This document shows positions 53,903 through 63,265 of a stretch of 64,000 nt of DNA, piece after piece. How positions within the stretch are numbered: the stretch's first letter is position 1; each line of letters opens with the position of its first letter. The notes below the pieces were generated by a model. The model had not been told where the DNA came from and searched no databases. It saw only the letters and a list, made by a program, of their open reading frames with translations. A program made the translations under genes and the position numbers. Source of the stretch: Gallionella sp. (GTDB lineage Bacteria; Pseudomonadota; Gammaproteobacteria; Burkholderiales; Gallionellaceae); contig PLWV01000013.1 in the NCBI GenBank assembly GCA_003153155.1, forward strand, positions 215,852 through 279,851, in the 5' to 3' direction.

Positions 53903-54283
53903 GATGCCTCCCCAAACAACACTTGGTGGCAAATACTAACAACCAATCAATCCGCCGACAATAATAACCCTCGATCCTGTTGCCTGTCCGTCGTTCGCCT
54001 GCCTATTGTTGTTTTTCTGCGCTCGGTAAGAACCAGTCCGCCCATTTTTCCCTTAGTCAGCCACGGCCCATTCGTTCTAAACGGGTTTGTCTTGCGGCGA
54101 TCGTTCCCGGTTCTTAAGTCCATATTTCCTCACAGCGCGAAGAAATCAACATGCTTGCATTATCCCTTATTGCCTACCTTGCCATGAACCTTGTGCGCAT
54201 TATGCAGTTGAGTAGGGTGGGCAAGTTTGCCCACCGTTTTTCAGTCTGCGTGGGCATGGGGTGCCCACCCTACTTGGCTGTTG
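53903..54283. other. Intergenic region with family D repeat
   Basis: About 380 bp. GTAGGGTGGGCA...GTGCCCACCCTAC at 54212-54273 is a family D palindrome related to 6402-6477. The plus-strand ORF crossing it (54151-54489) looks spurious. No other signal was recognised. Confidence 0.5.
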
Positions 54284-54559
54284 CTAGAAGCCAATTGATG
54301 GGCGCTCCTCTGAACCGAGAATCAAAAGAACGAAATTGTGTGGAACGCGCACGATTGAAAGTTCTTGATCCGAAGGGTGAAAAGTTTCCATTTCAATGTA
54401 GCTGTGGTGTGAAACATCAATTTTCGTACAGAGAAAGTGAAGGAGAGAGGCTCCTTGAGGTGATGTTATTTCACAGCAAAACCCGATGAAAAATTCACGT
54501 TCACGCGCCGGAATATCGGAGCGCAAAACAACGCTGTACGTCGGTGAGTGTGATTGCAT
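54284..54559 (-). CDS. Possible integron-cassette ORF of unknown function
   Basis: 91 residues, opening 7 bp after the R' end of an attC-like site, as cassette ORFs do. It includes SDIPAREREFFIGFCC, KIDVSHHSYIEMETFHPSDQ and RVPHNFVLLILGSEER, which read as a real globular protein. I do not recognise the family. No clear SD precedes the ATG and no downstream attC was found, so it could be truncated. Confidence 0.45.
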   Translation of the reverse strand: MQSHSPTYSVVLRSDIPAREREFFIGFCCEITSPQGASLLHFLCTKIDVSHHSYIEMETFHPSDQELSIVRVPHNFVLLILGSEERPSIGF

Positions 54560-54565
54560 AGGTTC

Positions 54566-54622
54566 TCCTAACGCTTGAGTTCAGCGGCTGCTTTAGGCGG
54601 TCCGCTGGAATAAAGGGCTATG
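54566..54622 (-). other. attC-like recombination site
   Basis: On the minus strand it ends AACTCAAGCGTTAGGA, close to textbook attC ends, with R' GTTAGGA one base from GTTRRRY. Arms CAGCGG/CCGCTG pair with single unpaired bases, as extrahelical bases do in attC. The left R'' core is degenerate. It starts 6 bp after the lipoprotein stop. Confidence 0.6.
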
Positions 54623-54627
54623 CATCT

Positions 54628-55086
54628 TCATTGCTGCCCGTCAGGAACAATTCGTGTACGGGCAACCAAGTTGTTTAGTTCGGTCTCAAATATTGCAGCT
54701 GTTGAGTCAACTAGTGCACCCACTGCCGAACCTCGCGCGAGTGCAGTACCCCAACCAGCATTGGTTGCACTTGCGGACAGAATTGGAATTCCCTCTCTCC
54801 AGAGACCCGCCGAGACTCTGAGATTGAATGGATTCCCGTTGAACTCGAATATCAGCTCCAGCGCGTGAGGATCGTCGGTCTTCCCAACTACAAAACCCTT
54901 CGCCTGCAACAGCTCAACGAACCGTGGCACATATGGAATGATTTCTGGCGGAATGCTTGCGGGTGACCGAATGGTTCTCGGACTCACGAGGTTCGACTTG
55001 GTGCTGTAGCCGGTTGACGAACAGCCAATGAGGGCAAGGATGCACAGAGGCACTAGGAGAAAAGCGCGTCGCTGGTTTGGTGACAT
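54628..55086 (-). CDS. Putative lipoprotein in a cassette-like unit
   Basis: 152 residues with a lipobox (LLVPLCILALIGCSS). The mature part includes IPYVPRFVELLQAKGFVVG, ALELIFEFNGNPFNLRV and a Gly/Ala-rich helix (GWGTALARGSAVGALVDS). No family is recognised. It is flanked on both sides by attC-like sites in the orientation expected for a gene cassette. I chose the ATG at 55086; a start 21 bp upstream is possible. Confidence 0.75.
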   Translation of the reverse strand: MSPNQRRAFLLVPLCILALIGCSSTGYSTKSNLVSPRTIRSPASIPPEIIPYVPRFVELLQAKGFVVGKTDDPHALELIFEFNGNPFNLRVSAGLWREGIPILSASATNAGWGTALARGSAVGALVDSTAAIFETELNNLVARTRIVPDGQQ

Positions 55087-55115
55087 AAAGGATGGCTTCG
55101 GGGTCAAATTAAGAT

Positions 55116-55160
55116 GCCTAACGGATCAATGGGGGTCGTACTCGATTGATCTCGTTGCCG
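55116..55160 (-). other. attC-like recombination site, good match
   Basis: On the minus strand: AACG, one extra A, GATCAAT, 14-nt loop, ATTGATC, CGTT, ending in GTTAGGC, a perfect R' core. The 7-bp stem with a single extrahelical base is the classic attC fold. The R'' side (CGGCAAC) is degenerate. It lies 30 bp upstream of the lipoprotein start. Confidence 0.6.
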
Positions 55161-55384
55161 GATGATCTCTCTTTGCTCTTCTTCAATAAAAAATCCCATG
55201 ACATTAAAGTATGCACCAAATAAATCACTAAAAATTTTAGCACGGCAAGAAATCCAAAGCCTGGATCAGCCACCCCAAGTCGTCCAGCAGTTTCCCCGCT
55301 CTGAGCGGGGGTGTCAATATGCCGGGTAATAATGTCGCACGGTGTTAAAATCGCGCTCCAAAATTTTCCGAAATCGATTTTTAC

Positions 55385-56983
55385 ATGCTTTCCACCGCTA
55401 ACATCACCATGCAGTTCGGGGCAAAACCCCTGTTTGAAAACGTCTCCGTAAAATTCGGCGACGGCAATCGTTACGGGCTGATCGGCGCGAACGGCTGCGG
55501 CAAATCCACCTTTATGAAAATCCTCGGCGGCGATCTGGAGCCGTCTTCCGGCTCGGTGATGATCGACAAGAATGAGCGTCTCGGCAAGTTGCGTCAGGAT
55601 CAGTTCGCCTTTGAGGACATGCGTGTGCTGGATGTGGTGGTGATGGGTCATGCCGAGATGTGGGCGGCGATGGCGGAGCGCGATGCGATTTATGCCAACC
55701 CGGATGCCAGCGAAGAGGATTACATGCGCGCCGCCGATCTGGAGGCCGAGTTCGCCGAATACGACGGTTACACCGCCGAGCCGCGCGCCGGGGAATTATT
55801 GCTCGGCGTGGGCATTCCGATCGAGTTGCACCAGGGGCCGATGAGTGCGGTCGCACCCGGTTTCAAGTTGCGCGTGCTGCTGGCGCAGGCGTTGTTCTCC
55901 AACCCGGATATTCTGTTGCTCGACGAACCAACCAACAACCTCGACATCAATACCATCCGCTGGCTGGAAAACATCCTCAACGCGCGCACTTGCACCATGG
56001 TGATCATATCGCATGACCGCCACTTCTTAAATAGCGTGTGCACTCACATGTCGGATCTGGACTACGGCAAGATCACCACTTACCCCGGCACTTACGACGA
56101 GTACATGCTGGCCGCCACGCAGGCGCGCGAGCAGCAATCGTCGGACAATGCAAAAGCCAAGGAAAAAGTTGCCGAGCTGAAAGCCTTCGTGGCGCGCTTC
56201 TCGGCGAATGCATCCAAGGCCAAGCAGGCTACCTCGCGCGCGCGCCAGATCGACAAGATCAAGATCGAGGACATCAAACCGTCCAGCCGCCAGTACCCGT
56301 TCATCCGCTTTGAATACGACGAGCGCGAAAAACTGCATCGCACTGCCGTGGAAGTGCAGAAGATGGCAAAGGGCTTCGACAAGATGCTTTTTTCCAACGT
56401 GAACTTTCGCATCGATGCGGGTGAAAAAGTCGCCATCATCGGCCCGAACGGCATCGGCAAGACCACGCTGTTGCGCTGCCTGGTAGGCGATCTGCAACCC
56501 GACACCGGCACCATCAAGTGGACCGACAAAGCCAGGATCGGCTACTACGCGCAAGACCACACTGCCGATTTTGCCAAAGACGAAAACATGACCGACTGGA
56601 TGACTTATTGGCGCGGTCCGAACGATGACGATCAAACCGTGCGCGCCACACTGGGTCGTTTGCTGTTCTCCGGCGACGATGCCAAGAAACGGGTGAAGGT
56701 GCTGTCCGGCGGTGAGCAGGGGCGCATGTTGTTCGGCAAGCTGATGCTGCAAAAGAACAATGTGCTGCTGATGGACGAGCCGACCAACCACATGGACATG
56801 GAATCCATCGAGTCGCTCAATACTGCTCTGCTGGAATTCAAAGGCACGCTGATGTTCGTCAGCCATGACCGCGAGTTCGTTTCGTCGCTGGCAACGCGCA
56901 TCATCGAGATCACCGCCAAGAGTATTTCCGATTACCATGGGACTTATGAAGAGTATTTGCGCGACCAGGGGATGGCACTGTAA
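55385..56983 (+). CDS. ybiT: ABC-F family ATPase (YbiT-like)
   Basis: Cytoplasmic ribosome-associated ABC-F protein of 532 residues without membrane segments. There are two ATPase cassettes. Walker A motifs are [11 protein letters not shown] and [11 protein letters not shown], signature-like [12 protein letters not shown] is in the second, and Walker B are [11 protein letters not shown] and [11 protein letters not shown]. The linker is charged and helical. The N terminus [20 protein letters not shown] is very like YbiT. It is followed by a hairpin and purU. Confidence 0.94.
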   Translation: MLSTANITMQFGAKPLFENVSVKFGDGNRYGLIGANGCGKSTFMKILGGDLEPSSGSVMIDKNERLGKLRQDQFAFEDMRVLDVVVMGHAEMWAAMAERDAIYANPDASEEDYMRAADLEAEFAEYDGYTAEPRAGELLLGVGIPIELHQGPMSAVAPGFKLRVLLAQALFSNPDILLLDEPTNNLDINTIRWLENILNARTCTMVIISHDRHFLNSVCTHMSDLDYGKITTYPGTYDEYMLAATQAREQQSSDNAKAKEKVAELKAFVARFSANASKAKQATSRARQIDKIKIEDIKPSSRQYPFIRFEYDEREKLHRTAVEVQKMAKGFDKMLFSNVNFRIDAGEKVAIIGPNGIGKTTLLRCLVGDLQPDTGTIKWTDKARIGYYAQDHTADFAKDENMTDWMTYWRGPNDDDQTVRATLGRLLFSGDDAKKRVKVLSGGEQGRMLFGKLMLQKNNVLLMDEPTNHMDMESIESLNTALLEFKGTLMFVSHDREFVSSLATRIIEITAKSISDYHGTYEEYLRDQGMAL

Positions 56984-57013
56984 AGAACTCTGCGCGGACG
57001 GTGTGCGTTCATC

Positions 57014-57039
57014 TGTAGGAGCGGGGCCCTGCTCCTACA
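57014..57039 (+). terminator. Stem-loop between ABC-F and purU genes
   Basis: TGTAGGAGC and GCTCCTACA form a perfect 9-bp stem around GGGGCCCT. This 'TGTAGGAGC' palindrome is a common proteobacterial intergenic repeat. The U-run is weak, so termination is uncertain. Confidence 0.6.
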
Positions 57040-57090
57040 ATAAACCATCCCCATGATAAATTTGTAATCAAAGCTGATTAAGGGACCAAT

Positions 57091-57957
57091 ATGACCGAAC
57101 ACCGCTACACGCTAACGTTATCCTGCCCGGATCGGGTTGGCATCGTCGCGGCGGTAAGCGGCTTTGTCGCGCAGCACGGCGGCTGGATCGTGGAAGCCAG
57201 CTACCACACCGACCAGGAAACGCAGCTTTTTTTCATGCGTCAAGAGATCCGCGCCGATTCGTTGCCATTCGATGCGGCGGAATTACGCGCGCGTTTCAGC
57301 AAACTGGCGAATGAATTTCAGATGAACTGGCAAGTCAGCGATACCAAAGTGAAGAAGCGCGTGGTGCTGCTGGTCAGCCAGCAGGATCACTGTCTCAACG
57401 ACTTGCTGCATCGCTGGCGCAACGGTGAACTGCAAGTGGACATCCCCTGCGTCATTTCCAATCACGAAGATTTGCGCGGCTTCGTCGAATGGCACGGCAT
57501 TCCGTTTCATTATGTGGAGATGCCCAATAAAAATGAACAAGACAAGACTCCCGCTTTCGCAGAAATTGCGCGGCTGTTCGATACAGTGCGCGGCGATGTG
57601 ATGGTATTAGCGCGCTTCATGCAGATCGTGCCGCCCGATTTATGCACCCGTTATGCGGGGCGCATCATCAACATTCATCACAGCTTCCTGCCTTCCTTCG
57701 CCGGCGCGAAACCTTACCACCAAGCCTATCATCGCGGCGTGAAACTGATCGGCGCGACCTGCCATTATGTTTCCGACGAACTGGATGCGGGACCGATCAT
57801 CGAGCAGGACACCATGCGCATCGACCACGGCGACACCGTCGAGGACATGGTGCGCTACGGCAAGGACATCGAAAAAGCGGTGCTGGCGCGCGGTTTGCGC
57901 TATCACGTGGAAGACCGCGTGCTGGTATGCGGGAACAAGACGATCGTATTTCGCTAA
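57091..57957 (+). CDS. purU: Formyltetrahydrofolate deformylase
   Basis: Hydrolyses 10-formyl-THF to formate and THF, balancing the one-carbon pool. The N-terminal ACT domain (LTLSCPDRVGIVAAVSGFV) and C-terminal formyltransferase-like domain are both present. The catalytic region is NIHHSFLPSFAGAKPYHQAY, then GATCHYVSDELDAGPIIEQ near residue 225. The 288-residue length is standard. It links functionally with glyA in this window. Confidence 0.95.
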   Translation: MTEHRYTLTLSCPDRVGIVAAVSGFVAQHGGWIVEASYHTDQETQLFFMRQEIRADSLPFDAAELRARFSKLANEFQMNWQVSDTKVKKRVVLLVSQQDHCLNDLLHRWRNGELQVDIPCVISNHEDLRGFVEWHGIPFHYVEMPNKNEQDKTPAFAEIARLFDTVRGDVMVLARFMQIVPPDLCTRYAGRIINIHHSFLPSFAGAKPYHQAYHRGVKLIGATCHYVSDELDAGPIIEQDTMRIDHGDTVEDMVRYGKDIEKAVLARGLRYHVEDRVLVCGNKTIVFR

Positions 57958-58006
57958 TTCTAAATTCGGTAGTAATGCGTTTGCAGGAGCGCGAAGATAA
58001 CTTATG

Positions 58007-58210
58007 GGAGCCTCTAAAAATCCACATTTCATCCCAACTGATGGAACTACTGATGAGACTACTGATGAAACCTCTAGCCATTCCGCTATGCCACCAAAAA
58101 GCTTTGCATAGCCATCTGACTTAGTTGGCAAACTACGCCAACTAAGTCATTGGTTAACGGCAACCAAGTGGCTGGTTATGCTGCGTTGCGTAAAAAATTT
58201 CTTGCTTACA
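58007..58210. repeat. Family B element interrupted by a family A cluster
   Basis: GAGCCTCTAAAAATCC and ATTTCATCCCAACT at 58008-58039 are the left part of family B. GCTGCGTTGCGTAAAAAATT and TTCTTGCTTACATAT at 58180-58214 are its continuation. Between them, 58040-58179 is an insert of about 140 bp starting GATGGAAC and ending CTGGTTAT. It holds a 48-bp unit at 58110-58157 with a 13-bp perfect stem (TGACTTAGTTGGC/GCCAACTAAGTCA) apparently nested in another unit with arms CCGCT/AGTGG. There is no target duplication beyond one ambiguous G. Confidence 0.85.
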
Positions 58211-58417
58211 TATCAAATGTAGGGAAGTAGAAGAACCCAATAGGCCGGATCACATTCCCTTCCAATAATTTCGACCTGGCATCTTTAAATTCCTCAAGGA
58301 GAAATGACCAATGGATGACCACGTCAACCGGTTCGGCTCTAACTCGATTGCGCAAAACTACCACAATTTTTTGCTCCCGCGACTATTCGTTGCTGAACAG
58401 CCTTCCTGACACCCAAT
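58211..58417. other. Convergent intergenic remainder purU-amtB
   Basis: AT-richer sequence with no recognisable gene. Together with the repeat cluster it makes a 516-bp gap between the convergent purU and amtB genes. Confidence 0.45.
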
Positions 58418-58443
58418 AAAAAGGGCACCTTGCGGTGCCCTGA
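58418..58443 (-). terminator. Rho-independent terminator of amtB
   Basis: On the minus strand: GGGCACC, loop GCAA, GGTGCCC, then TTTTTATT. It lies about 30 nt after the amtB stop. Confidence 0.9.
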
Positions 58444-58473
58444 ATTGAAGCGTTACGCTTCAAGGAGTTTTTC

Positions 58474-59985
58474 TTAGTGGTTGTAGGCGTTCTCGCCGTG
58501 ATCAGCCAAGTCGAGGCCTTCTTCTTGTGCTTCGTCGCTTGCGCGTATGCCGATTGTTTTCTTCAGGATAAACAGAATCACAAAGGCAACGAAACCAGAC
58601 CACACCAGCGTAATGCCGATGTCCCATAACTGAGAGACAATCTGCCCCATGGCATCGAAATCACCGACCTTGTTGGCAACGTAGTCGTAGACGCCTTGGC
58701 CGCCGAGCGCCGGATTGACGAATATGCCGGTGCCGATGGAACCGATCATACCTCCGACGCAGTGCACGCCGAACGTATCCAGGGAGTCGTCATATTTCAG
58801 CCAGGCCTTAAGTTTGGTTACGGCCAAGAAGCAAATTACGGCAGCCGCGGCACAGACAGCCATGGCGCCGCCTACACCGACGAAGCCTGCGGCCGGGGTG
58901 ATCGCCACCAATCCTGTAACAATGCCGGAGCAGATGCCCAGCAGGCTTGGCTTACCCTTAACTATCCACTCGACGATCGTCCAAGTAACTCCGGCAACGG
59001 CGACACCAAACAACGTGTTGAAGAAAGCCAGGCCGGCTGCACCGGTGGCTTCCAACGCAGAGCCCGCATTGAAACCGAACCAGCCCATCCATAGCATGCC
59101 AGTACCGATTGCGGTCATCATCAGGCTGTGCGGTGGCATCGCCACCTTGCCGTAGCCCTTGCGCGGACCAAGCATCAGGGCCGCAACCAGTGCCGCGATA
59201 CCGGAGTTGATATGCACCACGGTGCCACCGGCAAAATCGAGCGCACCTTTGGCGAAGATGAAGCCGGCATGGCTGTTGGCAATGTCGCCTGCCTTGGCAG
59301 TAGTGTACGCATCAGGGCCGTCCCAGTACCACACCATGTGCGAAATCGGCAGGTAGGCAAAGGTGAACCACAGAATGCTGAAGATGATCATCGCCGAGAA
59401 CTTGAAACGTTCTGCAAAGCCACCGCAGATCAGCGCGACTGTGATTGCAGCAAAGGTCAGTTGGAACATGCAGTACACGAAGTCCGGCAAGTACTGGCCT
59501 TTGCTGAACGTCGCTGCCACGGCCGTAGTCGGGTCTTCGCCAGACATGAACAGCTTGTCAAGCGAACCGATGAACGGCGCCAGCATGTTGCCCTCGTGGC
59601 CCGCAGTGAACGCCATGCTGTAACCGTAGATCACCCAGAGCACCGCGACGACGCAGAAAATCGCGAAGCTTTGCATGACGGTCGACAAGGCGTTCTTTCT
59701 GCGAACCATACCTGCATAGAACAGGGCCAGGCCGGGGACGGTCATCAGCAGCACGAACGCCGTTGAGGTCATCATCCATGCGACGTCGCCTTTGTTGCAG
59801 TCAAAACCCTTGTCGCCGCATTTCGGGGTGGCTGCACCTGCATCTGCGGCAGGCGCAGGTGCAGGTGCCGCTGTGGATGCAGCTGCGGATGCGGCAGCGG
59901 GGGCTGCCGCTTCATCTGCAAATGCAGGGACTACTAAACCGCACAGCACGGCCAGCAGCGCTAAAGTTGCTATAAATTTTTTCAT
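58474..59985 (-). CDS. amtB: Ammonium transporter AmtB
   Basis: 503 residues: a cleavable signal peptide (FIATLALLAVLCGLVVPAFA), an Ala/Pro-rich periplasmic stretch, then 11 membrane helices. Family landmarks include FYAGMVRRKNALSTVMQSF, the DFAGGTVVHINSGIAALVAA signature, and FGVHCVGGMIGSIGTGIF with the pore His. glnK lies 11 nt upstream, so PII gating of the channel is expected. Regulation is probably from the sigma-54 promoter ahead of the porin gene. Confidence 0.96.
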   Translation of the reverse strand: MKKFIATLALLAVLCGLVVPAFADEAAAPAAASAAASTAAPAPAPAADAGAATPKCGDKGFDCNKGDVAWMMTSTAFVLLMTVPGLALFYAGMVRRKNALSTVMQSFAIFCVVAVLWVIYGYSMAFTAGHEGNMLAPFIGSLDKLFMSGEDPTTAVAATFSKGQYLPDFVYCMFQLTFAAITVALICGGFAERFKFSAMIIFSILWFTFAYLPISHMVWYWDGPDAYTTAKAGDIANSHAGFIFAKGALDFAGGTVVHINSGIAALVAALMLGPRKGYGKVAMPPHSLMMTAIGTGMLWMGWFGFNAGSALEATGAAGLAFFNTLFGVAVAGVTWTIVEWIVKGKPSLLGICSGIVTGLVAITPAAGFVGVGGAMAVCAAAAVICFLAVTKLKAWLKYDDSLDTFGVHCVGGMIGSIGTGIFVNPALGGQGVYDYVANKVGDFDAMGQIVSQLWDIGITLVWSGFVAFVILFILKKTIGIRASDEAQEEGLDLADHGENAYNH

Positions 59986-59996
59986 GGCATGGGTCC

Positions 59997-60380
<384 letters not shown>

Positions 60381-61109
60381 TTACATCGAGTGTGAAACGG
60401 ACAATACAGCCTTGGCTTTTTCATCCTTATTGGCATCGGCAGTTACATTTGTTTTGCTTATCATCAAAGCCAAGGCATAGCCGCTGAAATCCTTGGATGC
60501 TTTCACGTTGTAATCAGCGTAAGACAATGAACTGTTACCACTACCAGCTACGTTTTGCTTGCCATAGTGGGCGCCAAGCGTTACACCCGGCCCTTCAAGC
60601 GTATAGCTGCCGCTCAAATCGAAATATCCGCTGCCGCTGGAGTCTGGAACGCCAAAAAGATCGGTGAAAGTGCGAGAGTATTTGGCCGTCAGCCATTTCC
60701 AGCCAATCAAGCCATAGAGTTCGTTAGTACTGGCTGAAGGTGCGCCTGCGTATTCACCGCCGTAGTTATATCGCAGAAAACCCACGTCATAGCTGTAGTC
60801 AGTGGCAAAACTGCCCTTGTAACCCGCATATGTGTCTAACTCCAAGCTTGCTCCTACAATTCCTGCGTCAGTTAACCAGCTGATATTGGAACCCCACGCA
60901 CCCGCATACAAACCACTGGGATTTGCATAGTCGAACCCGCCCTGAATAGCCCCCCTGTTAGTAGTTTGCGTAATACCTCGATACAGATAATTGGTTGTCA
61001 GGCTGACATTTCCGGTAACGGCGGGGGCGGGAGCTGCATCCGCTGCCAGTGCAACACCGGGTGCTGCCAAGGCAGCCAAGATCAACGAGTTCAAAAATTT
61101 GCTTTTCAT
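60381..61109 (-). CDS. TorF-family putative porin
   Basis: Signal peptide (FLNSLILAALAAPGVALA), then a beta barrel beginning VTGNVSLTTNYLYRGITQT, the typical opening of the TIGR02001/TorF porin group. It ends VLSVSHSM. It lies upstream of glnK-amtB on the same strand behind a sigma-54 promoter, so it may admit nitrogenous solutes to the periplasm (inference). Either of two adjacent ATGs could start it; spacing to AGGA favours the second (61109). Confidence 0.86.
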   Translation of the reverse strand: MKSKFLNSLILAALAAPGVALAADAAPAPAVTGNVSLTTNYLYRGITQTTNRGAIQGGFDYANPSGLYAGAWGSNISWLTDAGIVGASLELDTYAGYKGSFATDYSYDVGFLRYNYGGEYAGAPSASTNELYGLIGWKWLTAKYSRTFTDLFGVPDSSGSGYFDLSGSYTLEGPGVTLGAHYGKQNVAGSGNSSLSYADYNVKASKDFSGYALALMISKTNVTADANKDEKAKAVLSVSHSM

Positions 61110-61165
61110 CATGATTCCTTTCTTAAAGTTGAGAACGGGATAACAGTATCCGCACAGTCACATGA

Positions 61166-61180
61166 GCAGCATCCGTGCCA
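61166..61180 (-). promoter_or_regulatory. Sigma-54 promoter
   Basis: On the minus strand: TGGCACGGATGCTGC. It fits TGGCACG-N4-TTGC with a single mismatch (C for the first T) and correct GG/GC spacing. The predicted start is about 45 bp before the porin ATG. Possible NtrC half-sites GCACCA lie upstream at 61244-61249 and 61275-61280. Confidence 0.8.
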
Positions 61181-61352
61181 AAGATATTTTTGGTTATAAA
61201 ACAATAAATTAAAGAGGCGGTGTGATTGCCGCAGAAAATATGCGCACCAATTACATGCGCACTGGCGGTCTTGTGCACCACTTGAATGCGTCATCTGGGC
61301 TGAGTGAATTTTGCTACACTGACCGGCATTACAAACCTTTAGGAGTGTCGTC

Positions 61353-61601
61353 ATGTTAAATGCAAAGATTTTTGAGGATCTTTCCGCCAAATTAAGCGCG
61401 GCGGCAAACAGCAGCCCCGCCAAGGACATCGAAAAAAACGTGCGTGCCCTGCTCACGCAAGGTTTCGCCAAACTCGATCTGGTGACGCGCGAAGAGTTCG
61501 ACGTGCAAACGCAGGTGTTGGCACGCACACGAGAAAAGCTGACCGCACTGGAAGCGCGGGTCGCCGAACTGGAAGCGCAACGCAACACGGCAGCGAAATA
61601 G
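61353..61601 (+). CDS. ubiK: Ubiquinone biosynthesis accessory factor UbiK
   Basis: 82-residue coiled-coil protein (YqiC/BMFP family). [19 protein letters not shown], then a leucine-heptad helix ([22 protein letters not shown]). The family acts in aerobic ubiquinone synthesis with UbiJ. AGGAG precedes the ATG. comM starts 1 nt after its stop; the ubiK-comM pair is commonly conserved. Confidence 0.9.
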   Translation: MLNAKIFEDLSAKLSAAANSSPAKDIEKNVRALLTQGFAKLDLVTREEFDVQTQVLARTREKLTALEARVAELEAQRNTAAK

Positions 61602-61602
61602 T

Positions 61603-63093
61603 ATGAGCTTGGCTGTACTTTACAGCCGTGCCCTGTCAGGGATGGAGGCCGCACTCGTCACTGTCGAAGTGCATCTCGCCAATGGCCTGCCCAACTTCAC
61701 CATCGTGGGCCTGCCGGAAACTGAAGTTAAAGAAAGCAAGGATCGCGTGCGCGCCGCGCTGCAAAATTGCCGGTTTGATTTCCCCGCCCGGCGCATCACA
61801 GTCAATCTCGCCCCCGCCGATCTACCCAAAGAAAGCGGGCGATTCGATTTGCCCATCGCGCTCGGCATACTCGCCGCCACCGGACAAATCCCCTCCGACA
61901 AACTCGCCGAATATGAATACGCCGGAGAGCTCGCGCTGACCGGCGAACTGCGTCCGATACGCGGCGCGTTGGCAATGACCTATCGCGCCGTCAGCAGCGG
62001 GCGCGCCTTCATCCTTCCGCAAGCGAATGCCGCTGAAGCTGCGCTGGTGGAGGATGCGGTCGTATATCCGGCGCAAACACTGTTGCAAGTGGCGGCGCAT
62101 CTCGCTGGCAGGGAAAGTATCGCGCCGTATATCAGCCAGCCGCAAACCATCCAACCGCACTACCCGGATATGCGCGAAGTAAAGGGACAAACGCAAGCCA
62201 AACGCGCGCTGGAAATCGCCGCCGCAGGCGGACACAGTGTGCTGATGATGGGACCGCCGGGCACAGGCAAATCAATGCTGGCAGCGCGCTTCCCCGGCAT
62301 CCTGCCGCAAATGTCGGAAGCCGAAGCGTTGCAAAGCGCGGCGCTACAGTCGTTGGACGGTTGCTTCGATGTGGCGAAATGGAAGACGCGGCCGTATCGC
62401 GCGCCACACCATACCGCTTCCGGCGTGGCACTGGTCGGCGGTGGCAGCAATCCGCGCCCCGGCGAGATTTCCATGGCGTTGCACGGCGTGCTGTTTCTCG
62501 ATGAGTTGCCTGAGTTTGATCGCAGCGTCCTGGAAGTATTGCGCGAACCCATGGAATCAGGGCGCATCACCATTTCGCGCGCCGCGCGGCGCGCCGATTT
62601 TCCCGCCCAGTTTCAACTGATCGCGGCGATGAACCCCTGTCCATGCGGTTATCACGGTCATTACAACGGCAAGTGCCGCTGCACACCTGACCAGATTTCA
62701 CGCTACCGCAGCAAGATCTCCGGTCCGCTGCTGGATCGCATCGACATCCAGATCGAGGTTCCCGCAGTGCCGCAGGATGATTTGCTCAACAAGGCGGATG
62801 GCGAAACCAGTGCCGACCTGCAGGCCCGCGTCGAGATCGCGCGGCAACGCCAACTCGCGCGTCAGGGCAAAGCCAACGCGCAACTTTCGGTGACTGAAAT
62901 AGATGCATTGTGCACCCCCGACGCGCAAGGTGTCGCCTTGTTGCAACAAGCCATCAGCCGCCTCAACCTCTCGGCACGCGCCTATCATCGCGTTCTCAAA
63001 GTGGCGCGCACCATCGCCGATCTGGAAGGAGATAATGACATCGCAACCAAACATATCGCCGAGGCGGTGCAGTATCGGCGGCTGAACTTCTAA
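61603..63093 (+). CDS. comM: YifB/ComM Mg-chelatase-like AAA+ helicase
   Basis: 496 residues. An N-terminal Lon-protease-like domain (ALVTVEVHLANGLPNFTIVGLPE) precedes the AAA+ core with Walker A MMGPPGTGKSMLA near residue 215 and Walker B FLDELPEF near residue 300. MNPCPCGYHGH has the conserved Cys pair. ComM promotes branch migration during natural transformation. The tail ARTIADLEGDNDIATKHIAEAVQYR is complete. Confidence 0.95.
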   Translation: MSLAVLYSRALSGMEAALVTVEVHLANGLPNFTIVGLPETEVKESKDRVRAALQNCRFDFPARRITVNLAPADLPKESGRFDLPIALGILAATGQIPSDKLAEYEYAGELALTGELRPIRGALAMTYRAVSSGRAFILPQANAAEAALVEDAVVYPAQTLLQVAAHLAGRESIAPYISQPQTIQPHYPDMREVKGQTQAKRALEIAAAGGHSVLMMGPPGTGKSMLAARFPGILPQMSEAEALQSAALQSLDGCFDVAKWKTRPYRAPHHTASGVALVGGGSNPRPGEISMALHGVLFLDELPEFDRSVLEVLREPMESGRITISRAARRADFPAQFQLIAAMNPCPCGYHGHYNGKCRCTPDQISRYRSKISGPLLDRIDIQIEVPAVPQDDLLNKADGETSADLQARVEIARQRQLARQGKANAQLSVTEIDALCTPDAQGVALLQQAISRLNLSARAYHRVLKVARTIADLEGDNDIATKHIAEAVQYRRLNF

Positions 63094-63104
63094 ACCTCTC
63101 AATT

Positions 63105-63214
63105 CGTCATTCCGGCGCAGGCCGGAATCCAGACAATTAAATTCTTCGCGTAGCGGACAAAACCTAAAGGCATATAAATAAAACCACTGGATTCCGGCCT
63201 GCGCCGGAATGACG
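63105..63214. repeat. Palindromic intergenic repeat, family C (comM-metH)
   Basis: 28-bp arms at 63105-63132 and 63187-63214 are perfect inverted repeats, each internally palindromic (CCGGCGCAGGCCGG). The spacer contains CGTAGCGGACAAAACCT, shared with the element at 5571-5697. Confidence 0.88.
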
Positions 63215-63265
63215 AGCTATAAGCTACCCGCTGCTCCTCATGATAAAATCCGAGCACGTTTTTTT

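Noticed and set aside
54151-54489. Plus-strand ORF of 112 codons
   Set aside because: Its first half is a family D palindrome, there is no SD, and it lies antisense to a better cassette-like ORF.
1392-58179. Family A hairpins as integron attC sites
   Set aside because: They end GGTTAT, not GTTRRRY, show no extrahelical-base pattern, occur in tandem and inside genes in frame, and lie away from cassette-like ORFs.
63094-63265. Cobalamin riboswitch ahead of metH
   Set aside because: The gap is almost entirely a family C palindrome and no B12-box-like sequence is visible.
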